Both the position numbers and the translations under genes were made by a program. Under the pieces are notes generated by a model. It was not told where the DNA came from. It searched no databases and was given only the letters and a program-made list of their open reading frames with translations. Shown one piece after another: positions 38,724 to 46,233 of a stretch of DNA of 64,000 nt. Each line of letters starts with the position of its first letter. Position 1 is the stretch's first letter. The DNA is from Balneola sp. (lineage in GTDB: Bacteria > Bacteroidota > Rhodothermia > Balneolales > Balneolaceae): NCBI GenBank assembly GCA_002696035.1, contig NZQV01000016.1:1-64000 (forward strand). Reading direction: 5' to 3'.

Positions 38724-41700
38724 ATGTTCTATTCTATTTTTTCTTTTGAAATTCGGTACTGGCTGCGTAAACCGTCGTTCTATGTATATGCCGGCATCAT
38801 GTTTGCCCTCTCCTATTTTGTGATGATCAGCGCTGCAGGCATTTTCGAAAGCCTGACGGTGAGTATGAATACTATTACCATTGTCAATTCACCGGTGGCC
38901 ATAAACGGGCTACTAAATGAGATGGCGATCATCCTGTATTTCTTTCTTCCGGCCCTGATAGGCGGAACCATTTACCGGGATTATAAACACAACATGCATT
39001 CAGTCTTGTATTCTTATCCCTTCAAAAAATGGGAATACCTGCTGGGTAAATTCATGGCCGGACTCACAGTTTCCACCTTTGTGATGATGGCTGCCGCTTT
39101 GGGTATCATCCTGGGAACCATCACTCCCGGTACAAACGCAGATGTTCTGGGGCCTTTCAGCCTGATGAGCTACATTCAGCCTTTCGTGTATTATCTCATC
39201 CCCAATATGATCTTCTTCGGGGCGATGGTTTTTGCTGTTGTTGCCTTCACAAGGAACATCAACGTGGCTTTTATTGTGATCCTCGCTTTTTTCCTGATTC
39301 AAATATTTGCTCAAAACCTCACTTCCGATCTTGATAATAAAATGCTGGCCGCCCTCCTCGATCCTTATGGAGCCCAGGCCAATGCCTACTACACGGAATA
39401 CTGGACGGTTTTTGAGCAAAATGAAAATCCGCTCCCATGGGGAGAAGTGATCCTCTACAACCGCCTGATCTGGGCCGGACTTGGTCTCCTCTTATTTGGT
39501 TTGGTATATCGAGCCTTCAGTTTTAGTCAGCAGGCATACAGCTTTAATTTCTTCCGTAAGAAAAAAGGTGCCGCTGTTACCAAGAAAAATTTCGGCAGTA
39601 TTCTGACAGTGAACATGCCGGACGTACATATGGATTTCTCTTTTGCTGAAAACCTGAAACTCGCCTGGCAGATGGCCAAAGTTGATTTCCGTTATATCGT
39701 AAGTGGATGGGCCTTTATCATCATAGCGCTGATCGGACTGCTGATCTCGCTGAGTGTGATCCTTTTAGGTGGCGAGATCTTTGGCACCGATACCCTCCCC
39801 GTAACCTGGCAAATGTTGCAGTTGCCCGGCACCTTCTTCAGTCTGTTCATCAATATCCTGACCTTTTTATATGCGGGTATGCTTATCCATCGCAGTCGCG
39901 GTGACAATATGGATCAGTTGATCCATGTAACGCCGACTTCCAACTGGACGCTCCTGTTTTCTAAATTCCTGGCATTGGTACTCATGCAAATGGTCTTGCT
40001 TTCCATCATCATGGTAGCCGGACTTGGTGTTCAGATCTTCAACGGATATTACAACTTTGAGATCGGTCAGTATCTATTCGACCTGTATGCCATTTCGCTT
40101 ATCCATGTGGTTATCTGGGGATTGCTTTCCATCTTTATTCACAGCCTGTTCAAAAATTACTACATCGGGTTTATCCTGTTGCTTATCGTCTCCATTGGTA
40201 TCACCTTTTTGGGTGAAATTGGGATCGAGCAAACCGTTTTTAAATTCAATCAGGCTCCCGGTACAGCCTATTCCGACATGAACGGATACGGCACATCACT
40301 TGCTCCTTACTTTGTGTATAAAGGCTACTGGCTATTGCTGGGAATTGCGTTTTACGTGCTCGCCATTTTGTTTTTCAGAAGAGGATTACCCGGCAGCATC
40401 AAAGAACGATTTCAGAATGCAGCAGAAGCCTTCACCCCAAAACTGAAGCTTATATTTACACTTTCGCTGATCGGTTTTATCGGAATGGGAAGCTGGATCT
40501 ATTATGTGAATAACATCGAGAACGAGTACATCACCTCTCAGGAATGGGAACTCCGTTACGCTAATTTCGAGAAGAATTACGGTAAGTTTGAAGACGCTCC
40601 ACAACCTCGGATCGTTTCAAGTTCTATCAACCTGGATCTATATCCTGAAAGCCGTGATATTGAAGTGGCAGGAAGCTACATCCTGAAAAATAAAACCGAT
40701 GTAGCCATCGACTCCATCCACATCGAACACAACAATTTGATCAGTGTTTTTGAATTTGACCGGGACTTTGAACTGGTTTTGGAAGACGATTCCATGGACT
40801 ACGACATCTACCGGTTGGCTGAACCCATGATGCCGGGCGATTCTGTTTTGTTCACCTTTGCCCTTTCCAACAAGCCCAATGAGATCCTGCGAAATAATTC
40901 GCCGGTGCGGAATAACGGAACGTTCATCAACAACTCCCTTTTTCCATCCATCGGGTATCCTGAATCCATAGAATTGAGCAGCCGTGAAGCCCGGGAACGG
41001 TATGAACTGCCTCCCAAACAGCGTATGGCTCCGCCTACCGACAGCACCGCACGAATGGATAACTACATTTCCAGCGACGCAGACTGGATCGATTTTGAGA
41101 CCACGATCTCTACTTCCCCCGAGCAGATCGCCATCGCCCCGGGCTACCTTCAGGATGAATGGGAAGAAGATGGCAGGCGCTATTTCCATTACAAAATGGA
41201 CAGCACTATCGTGAATTTTTACTCTTTTATATCAGCTGAATTTGAAGTGGTTCGGGATGAATGGAATGATGTGAGCATCGAGATCTACCATCACCCTGAG
41301 CATACTTATAACCTGGATTATATGATCGATGGAGTGAAGAAATCGCTGGATTATTACACCGAGAATTTTAGTCCGTACCAGTTCCGTCAGCTTCGTATCA
41401 TCGAGTTTCCAAGAACCGGTGGTAGCTTTGCGCAATCCTTTGCCAATACGGTTCCCTATTCTGAGGGCGTCGGTTTTATCGCTGATGTAGATACTACGGA
41501 TGAAGAAGCCGTGAACTATCCCTTCAGTATTACCGCACACGAAGTGGCGCATCAGTGGTGGGCGCACCAGGTAATTGGGGCAAATGTGCAGGGAGCAACT
41601 ATGTTATCCGAAAGTCTTTCGGAATACAGCGCCCTGAAAGTACTTGAAAAAGAATATGGCGTTCACCAGATGCGCCGGTTCCTGAAAGATGCTCTCGACA

Positions 41701-42386
41701 GTTATCTGATCGGAAGGACCATGGAATCACAAAAAGAAATGCCGCTCATCTACAACGAGAATCAGCAGTACATCCACTACAACAAAGGCTCCCTCGTCTT
41801 TTATGCGCTGAGTGATTACATCGGTGAGGACAAACTGAATGGCGCCCTGAGTGATTATATTGACGATGTAGCTTTTCAGGAGCCCCCTTACACCACCTCA
41901 CTTGAACTTGTGGAGTACCTGGAAGAGGCTACCCCCGATTCGCTGCAGTACCTGATCAAGGATATGTTTGAAACCATCACGCTGTACGATAATCGCGTGG
42001 AAGAAGCCACATATACGGAAGTTGACAGCAGCACCTATGAAGTGAATATGACGCTGCAAGCTTCGAAATACCGGACAAGCGAAACCGGAGAACGCATCTA
42101 TAAGAACGAAGCCGGAGATAGTCTTTCTGTGGAAATTGAAGATCGGCGCCGGCCGGTGGAATCGCTGCCCCTTAACGACTGGATAGAAGTAGGCGTATTT
42201 GGAGTGGATGAGGAAGGAAACGAAACCGTGCTCTATCTTGAGAAACGGAAGTTCACCGATATCATGAATGACATTACCATCACGGTAGATGAAGAACCCG
42301 TTTCAGTCGGCATCGATCCTTACAACAAACTCATTGACACGATATCGAATGATAACCGAAGGCCGCCTTCACGGGAGGATGAATAA
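38724..42386 (+). CDS. ABC permease fused to an M1-family aminopeptidase
   Basis: Starting at ATG 38724 (a TTG nine bases earlier is less likely) gives ~1220 residues. Residues 1-~570 hold two sets of about six membrane helices separated by a linker near 275-300. Residues ~600-1200 form an extracytoplasmic M1 peptidase with HEVAHQWWAH near 938 and the third zinc ligand Glu in TMLSESLSEY near 963. The aminopeptidase signature GxMEN is replaced by a GGSFAQSFANTVPYSE stretch, so substrate positioning may differ. The fusion is a known Bacteroidota architecture. Transported and processed substrates are unknown. Confidence 0.92.
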   Translation: MFYSIFSFEIRYWLRKPSFYVYAGIMFALSYFVMISAAGIFESLTVSMNTITIVNSPVAINGLLNEMAIILYFFLPALIGGTIYRDYKHNMHSVLYSYPFKKWEYLLGKFMAGLTVSTFVMMAAALGIILGTITPGTNADVLGPFSLMSYIQPFVYYLIPNMIFFGAMVFAVVAFTRNINVAFIVILAFFLIQIFAQNLTSDLDNKMLAALLDPYGAQANAYYTEYWTVFEQNENPLPWGEVILYNRLIWAGLGLLLFGLVYRAFSFSQQAYSFNFFRKKKGAAVTKKNFGSILTVNMPDVHMDFSFAENLKLAWQMAKVDFRYIVSGWAFIIIALIGLLISLSVILLGGEIFGTDTLPVTWQMLQLPGTFFSLFINILTFLYAGMLIHRSRGDNMDQLIHVTPTSNWTLLFSKFLALVLMQMVLLSIIMVAGLGVQIFNGYYNFEIGQYLFDLYAISLIHVVIWGLLSIFIHSLFKNYYIGFILLLIVSIGITFLGEIGIEQTVFKFNQAPGTAYSDMNGYGTSLAPYFVYKGYWLLLGIAFYVLAILFFRRGLPGSIKERFQNAAEAFTPKLKLIFTLSLIGFIGMGSWIYYVNNIENEYITSQEWELRYANFEKNYGKFEDAPQPRIVSSSINLDLYPESRDIEVAGSYILKNKTDVAIDSIHIEHNNLISVFEFDRDFELVLEDDSMDYDIYRLAEPMMPGDSVLFTFALSNKPNEILRNNSPVRNNGTFINNSLFPSIGYPESIELSSREARERYELPPKQRMAPPTDSTARMDNYISSDADWIDFETTISTSPEQIAIAPGYLQDEWEEDGRRYFHYKMDSTIVNFYSFISAEFEVVRDEWNDVSIEIYHHPEHTYNLDYMIDGVKKSLDYYTENFSPYQFRQLRIIEFPRTGGSFAQSFANTVPYSEGVGFIADVDTTDEEAVNYPFSITAHEVAHQWWAHQVIGANVQGATMLSESLSEYSALKVLEKEYGVHQMRRFLKDALDSYLIGRTMESQKEMPLIYNENQQYIHYNKGSLVFYALSDYIGEDKLNGALSDYIDDVAFQEPPYTTSLELVEYLEEATPDSLQYLIKDMFETITLYDNRVEEATYTEVDSSTYEVNMTLQASKYRTSETGERIYKNEAGDSLSVEIEDRRRPVESLPLNDWIEVGVFGVDEEGNETVLYLEKRKFTDIMNDITITVDEEPVSVGIDPYNKLIDTISNDNRRPPSREDE

Positions 42387-42586
42387 CGACTACCGACAGC
42401 CATTGAATTGATTGATCTATAAGTAAAAAAAAAGTAAGAGATTGGTGATTTTTTTTCTCTTGCAGTAGTTAGCAGAGATTTCATCTTACAACTTAACAAC
42501 TTGATGTTAGACGAACGACGTTTCGGATAATATTATGTTATACAGCATTAGAAACGCAATTATAAATGCTCTAACTAATCTAACCT

Positions 42587-43210
42587 ATGAATCCCGAAAC
42601 AATCGAGAATCTCCTATATATTTTAGCAGGTTGGATATTGTCCTCAATGACAACATTTATAGCATATTTAGTAAATGAAAGAAGAAAAACCAGAAAGACA
42701 TTCACAGAATTAAGAAGAGTATTAGAAGATCTAATTATTCACATTGAACTTTCAAAAGCATGGAGAAATGCAGGGCTAATTGAAACAGTTCAAGGTTTAT
42801 TTGAAATTGACGAATCATGGAGATCAGAAATACCAATAAATCCACCAGAGTTACCTGATCAATTTGATTCCATTGTTTCTTCAGTTTCAGAATGGGAAGC
42901 CGAAAAGGGAGAATATTTTCTCACTAAAAAGTTATATGGTATTAAGGATAGTTTAAAAATATTGGATAGCCTTTATTCAGGATTTGTTGTTTATGCAAAA
43001 GAAGATAATGTTGAAAATATTCCTGAAAGAACATTGACTGTCTATAACAACAATCTGAAAGAATTTGATGAGAATATCAGATCTTTAATTTCAAAAATTA
43101 ACCCACTTCATAAAACTTGGTTATTCAGAAAAAAAGATAGACTAATTACCAAAGTTAAAATGCTGTATAGCAAGCGTTTCAAGTCGGACGCAGGAAAGGT
43201 TGGCACTTAA
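42587..43210 (+). CDS. Orphan membrane-anchored protein, AT-rich module
   Basis: A 207-residue protein with one N-terminal membrane helix (~8-28, LLYILAGWILSSMTTFIAYLV) and a mostly helical charged body (RRKTRKTFTELRRVLEDLI, DSLKILDSLYSGFVVYAKED). I recognise no family. The DNA is visibly richer in A/T than its neighbours, suggesting acquisition. It ends next to the first attC-like sequence, so it may be the gene of an integron-cassette-like unit. Confidence 0.7.
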   Translation: MNPETIENLLYILAGWILSSMTTFIAYLVNERRKTRKTFTELRRVLEDLIIHIELSKAWRNAGLIETVQGLFEIDESWRSEIPINPPELPDQFDSIVSSVSEWEAEKGEYFLTKKLYGIKDSLKILDSLYSGFVVYAKEDNVENIPERTLTVYNNNLKEFDENIRSLISKINPLHKTWLFRKKDRLITKVKMLYSKRFKSDAGKVGT

Positions 43211-43225
43211 GCTTGTGGGCATGAA

Positions 43226-43288
43226 ATTAATTCAGTTACTTCAATTAAAACCGAGAACCCGCTCCGTTTAAACGCCAGGTCGTTATTG
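43226..43288 (+). other. attC-like sequence 1
   Basis: ATTAATTCAGTTACTTCAAT...CCGTTTAAACGCCAGGTCGTTAT. By my alignment about 44 of 61 positions match copy 2, with the ends most conserved and the middle variable. The right end (AAACGCC-n-CGTTAT) resembles L'/R' boxes of integron attC sites. Upstream GCGTTTCAAGTCGGACGC (43171) is partly complementary to it, as attC folding requires. Confidence 0.5.
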
Positions 43289-43307
43289 TTCTTTGAGTCA
43301 TCACTCC

Positions 43308-44015
43308 TTAACTAACTAAAGAAGTGAAATATTCAGGGATATTGGTTTCAAAGGTCATTCGTTCTTTGGTAACCGGGTGATTTATTGAAAGTTTTGCGGC
43401 ATGAAGACAAAGTCGCTTAATGCCCTTTTCTTTCTTCCCATACATTTTATCGCCCACAACAGGGTGTCCGGTTTCGGCAAAATGGACACGAATTTGATTT
43501 TTACGACCGGTTAAAAGGTTGACCTCTATCAAACTGTAATCATCTGATTCCTTTAGAACCTTGTATTCTGTTTTCGAAAGTTTACCGTCTTCTGAATCTT
43601 CTCCCACGGAATATACCCGGTGAATCGAATTCTGAGCAAGGTAAGAGCTTAGTATTCCTTCCTTTTTTCTAAGTTGACCATTTATAACCGTGTAATAAGT
43701 TTTGGTCGCTTTCTTCCAATTATCCTGAAGGTATTTTTTCGACTGCTCGCTTTTAACAAGGATTAAAATTCCTGAGGTGTCTTTGTCTAGACGATGTACA
43801 ATAAAGACTCTCTTTCTGGACTTTGGATTTCCTTTTCGGACATAGTTGCCAAGCAAAAATTCTACGGTATTATCCCTCTCTTTGTCATTGGGGACCGTTA
43901 ACAAGCCATGTGTCTTTTCGATGACGATGATGTCATAGTCTTCATACAAAATAGTAATGCCATTGGGGTGATACCTTTTTGGAGACCCTTTAAATTTTTT
44001 TCTCTTTTTCTTCAT
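43308..44015 (-). CDS. RluA-family pseudouridine synthase
   Basis: Starts at ATG 44015; the TTG at 44030 is less likely. The ~235-residue enzyme has the RluA catalytic motif HRLDKDTSGILIL with the catalytic Asp near residue 80. Family strands TVNDKERDNTV-like and GRKNQIRVHFAETGHPVVGD are also present. It lacks an N-terminal S4 domain; short RluA proteins modify rRNA or tRNA. The N-terminus is very basic (MKKKRKKFKG). It is oriented opposite to its neighbours and bracketed by two attC-like sequences. Confidence 0.92.
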   Translation of the reverse strand: MKKKRKKFKGSPKRYHPNGITILYEDYDIIVIEKTHGLLTVPNDKERDNTVEFLLGNYVRKGNPKSRKRVFIVHRLDKDTSGILILVKSEQSKKYLQDNWKKATKTYYTVINGQLRKKEGILSSYLAQNSIHRVYSVGEDSEDGKLSKTEYKVLKESDDYSLIEVNLLTGRKNQIRVHFAETGHPVVGDKMYGKKEKGIKRLCLHAAKLSINHPVTKERMTFETNIPEYFTSLVS

Positions 44016-44126
44016 TATTAAGGGTAGCAAATTTTGTAATGGAAAAAAGCTCTAACCTTTGAATAATTTAATACCAACCAAATTGCCGGTTCAGGACGGG
44101 GTGTGATGGAAACTTGATTGCCAAGA

Positions 44127-44192
44127 ATTAATTTCGCTACTTCAATCAAATTATAATCTCCGCGTCGTTTAAACGCTGGGACGTTATATAAC
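44127..44192 (+). other. attC-like sequence 2
   Basis: ATTAATTTCGCTACTTCAATC...CGTCGTTTAAACGCTGGGACGTTATAT, homologous to copy 1 ~900 bases upstream, with the RluA-family gene between. Conserved ends and a divergent middle are the pattern expected for recombination sites in one array. Confidence 0.5.
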
Positions 44193-44238
44193 CTACCTTC
44201 CCCCTTGTTCCCAATAGTGGAACTTTCTATATTCACCT

Positions 44239-44925
44239 ATGCGAGTATTTGCCCGAAAAACATTACGTGAGTTTTGGATTAATCATTCGGACAGTGAAGA
44301 TGCTTTAAAGGCATGGTTTTCTGAAGCAGAGAATTCCCAATGGGAATCACCTTCTGATATCAAGAATAAATATCCACACGCCAGTATTCTTCCTGACAAC
44401 CGGGTGGTTTTCAATATCAAGGGCAATAACTATCGGCTGGTAGTCAAAATTAATTATGACTATGGACAAGTATTCATCCGTTTTGTAGGTACTCATGCTG
44501 AATACGATCCCGAAAGCGTTCGGGAATGCAACGACAATTTAAAGCGGATACTAATTATGCAGATTCAACCCATACATACCGAAGATGATTATCAAAGGGC
44601 ACTAGATCGTATTGAAGAAATCTTTGACGCCAAACCTGGAAGTGAGGAAGGCGACGAATTGGAAATATTGGGAATTTTAGTGGACGAATACGAAAAAAAA
44701 CATTTTCCTATTGAAGCTCCAAAACCCGTTGAAGCTATTAAATTCCGCATGGATCAATTAGGAATGCAACAGAAAGATTTGGCCAAAGTGCTGGGATCCA
44801 AATCACGAGCAAGTGAAATACTCTCAGGGAAACGCTCTCTCTCTCTCAGACATATTAAATTGCTGTACAAAAAACTTGGGATTCCAGCAGAAGTATTAAT
44901 TCAAGAACCGGAGCCTGTTACATAA
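44239..44925 (+). CDS. higBA: HigB toxin - HigA antitoxin fusion in one ORF
   Basis: Residues 1-90 are a complete HigB-type mRNA interferase (MRVFARKTLREFW..., NYRLVVKINYDYGQVFIRFVGTHAEYD). Residues 107-228 are a HigA/XRE antitoxin starting at an internal Met (MQIQPIHTEDDYQRALDRIEEI) with helix-turn-helix at ~170-215 (GMQQKDLAKVLG.KSRASEILSGKR). They are normally separate. A palindrome at 44508-44525 entered the 3' end of higB; GCAACGACAATTTAA at 44528-44542 still spells the usual HigB ending ATTI-stop in another frame. HigA could also be made from the internal ATG at 44557. Likely inactive or cis-neutralised toxin. Confidence 0.92.
   Translation: MRVFARKTLREFWINHSDSEDALKAWFSEAENSQWESPSDIKNKYPHASILPDNRVVFNIKGNNYRLVVKINYDYGQVFIRFVGTHAEYDPESVRECNDNLKRILIMQIQPIHTEDDYQRALDRIEEIFDAKPGSEEGDELEILGILVDEYEKKHFPIEAPKPVEAIKFRMDQLGMQQKDLAKVLGSKSRASEILSGKRSLSLRHIKLLYKKLGIPAEVLIQEPEPVT
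44508..44525. repeat. Palindrome inserted at the higB-higA junction
   Basis: TCCCGAA-AGCG-TTCGGGA, a perfect 7-bp-arm hairpin. Related CCGA...TCGG palindromes occur at 50031, 50129 and 50943. Its arrival shifted the higB frame and removed the stop. Confidence 0.85.
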
Positions 44926-44927
44926 AC

Positions 44928-44953
44928 AGCGTTTCAACGCTAGGGCCTTTATC
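44928..44953 (+). other. attC-like sequence 3, partial
   Basis: AGCGTTTCAACGCTAGGG...CTTTATC directly after the higBA stop shares the CGTTTxAACGCT(A/G)GG-n-TTAT right-end pattern with copies 1 and 2. The left half is not recognisable, so this is the weakest of the three. Confidence 0.35.
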
Positions 44954-44972
44954 CCCTCTTTCATACTCAACA

Positions 44973-45010
44973 AAAAAGCCCGCTGGTATTAACCCATCGG
45001 GCTTTTAATT
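44973..45010. terminator. Bidirectional terminator between higBA and DoxX gene
   Basis: AAAAAAGCCCGCTGG...CCCATCGGGCTTTT forms a stem of about 12 pairs with one mismatch, with A and T runs on opposite sides. It serves the convergent genes on both strands. Confidence 0.85.
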
Positions 45011-45027
45011 AACGAATTGCGGCTCAT

Positions 45028-45411
45028 TTATTCCTCTGTGGAATCCTCTTTATCCGAATATACACCGGAAACAAAAAATGCTGCTCCGGATAAAGCCAGG
45101 TCTTTCAACATGCTCGACATCGAACTTTGCATTCCTTCCCCTCCGCTTATTACACCGGGCAAGTGAATAGAAAGGGCAAAGATCAGTAGCATGATCCCTA
45201 ATAATAAGGCTACAAGCTTTACCTTTTTTTGAATGATAAGTGAAAAAGAAGCACCAATTAAAGCAACTCCTGTCAGGTACACCCAAAAGACCCCACCTGG
45301 AAGTGGTACCATTCCGGCCATTGCGTTTGCGTTCATAAAATGAAACAGACCAAAAATGGCAAATGGTGTAGCGTATACGAATCGTCCTATTTTACCTATT
45401 GTAGAGTTCAT
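45028..45411 (-). CDS. DoxX-family membrane protein
   Basis: ATG 45411 is chosen because GGTGAT, a good Shine-Dalgarno, lies 4-9 bases before it. The ~127-residue protein has four membrane helices (YATPFAIFGLFHFM, WVYLTGVALIGASFSLII, LVALLLGIMLLIFAL, LALSGAAFFVSGVY), as in the DoxX family. Some relatives are subunits of quinol oxidases or form thiosulfate- and redox-stress membrane complexes. A short acidic tail follows. No strong functional inference from neighbours. Confidence 0.88.
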   Translation of the reverse strand: MNSTIGKIGRFVYATPFAIFGLFHFMNANAMAGMVPLPGGVFWVYLTGVALIGASFSLIIQKKVKLVALLLGIMLLIFALSIHLPGVISGGEGMQSSMSSMLKDLALSGAAFFVSGVYSDKEDSTEE

Positions 45412-45511
45412 AACATCACCTTTTTTTAAGTTAACATGACTCAATTATTATATATAAAAATATTCAATATTAAAGTAAATATACCCGGATAGTTGGGACT
45501 GTCTTCTTAGA

Positions 45512-45679
45512 TCAATATATCCACTTCACCCTAAATCAAAACAAATTAGGTGTTTCACTTAGTTCCGAATAGACAGCCCCTTTCAAAAATTGGGCCAGGA
45601 TCAGCAGATCTAATTGATAGGCTGCATTCACAAAATACCCCGTTTCTGCAATAAATAGATCTGAGCCGCTGGTTGGCCT
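45512..45679 (-). pseudogene. Decayed fragment of the outer-membrane barrel gene
   Basis: The minus strand reads RPTSGSDLFIAETGYFVNAAYQL, then ILAQFLKGAVYSELSETPNLF-stop-FRVKWIY-stop. The intact barrel at 48681-50075 has RPPSASDLFIAETGYFVNAAFQL...LLAQLLKGSVFSDLTDTSNLFFFRLKYSY. The fragment is thus the last part of a paralogue with a ~35-residue internal deletion and a nonsense change. It starts one base after the thioredoxin stop. Confidence 0.88.
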
Positions 45680-46231
45680 TTATCTTAAATGTCTCTCCGC
45701 CCCATCCAAAGCCACATAATCCAGAATCTCTCCCAGCTTGTCTGCTTCAGTAAACCCTGAAATATGAAACAGATATTCCCCTTCCGGAGAAAGCAACACC
45801 ACGGCCGGCACATTCTGCACATTGAACTTTTGGGCTAACCGTAATGGAGTGAGAGAAAACTGCTGATATTGTTTTCGGCTTTCGTTGTCGTCCCGGTTCA
45901 GACGGGTGAGGATAAAATCTTCATTCAACGTAGCCACAAGCTCGGGATAGACTCCCTTCTCCATTTTCTTGCACCAGCCGCACCATGGCGCCCACACATC
46001 CACAAAGATCGGTTTTTCTTGTTCTTTCGCGAGTTCTATTGCTTTTTCAAACGAATTCCAATTCAGTTCTTTTTCTTGAGCTGATAATGGGGGCGAAAAA
46101 AGCATTCCGATCAATATAAAAATGCTTACAAAGACGGCGAGTTTGTTAGCTGGATTTGAGGCTTTTATCCGAACGCTGCGAGGACCGTTGGACGATCGCA
46201 GGTTCTCTATTTTTTTGTTTTTGAACTTCAT
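45680..46231 (-). CDS. Secreted thioredoxin-fold protein
   Basis: 183 residues: a basic N-terminus, a signal-anchor or signal peptide (~30-52, VFVSIFILIGMLFSPPLSAQ), then a thioredoxin-like domain with redox centre WAPWCGWCKKME near residue 87 and cis-Pro segment NVQNVPAVVLL near 140. The CGWC site and the ELAKEQEKPIFVDVW pattern match the thioredoxin_7/DUF255-like group. It follows the TonB receptor by 2 bp, so one operon. It may keep the receptor's plug cysteines (CGVC) or its metal ligand reduced; this is inference. Confidence 0.9.
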   Translation of the reverse strand: MKFKNKKIENLRSSNGPRSVRIKASNPANKLAVFVSIFILIGMLFSPPLSAQEKELNWNSFEKAIELAKEQEKPIFVDVWAPWCGWCKKMEKGVYPELVATLNEDFILTRLNRDDNESRKQYQQFSLTPLRLAQKFNVQNVPAVVLLSPEGEYLFHISGFTEADKLGEILDYVALDGAERHLR

Positions 46232-46233
46232 AA

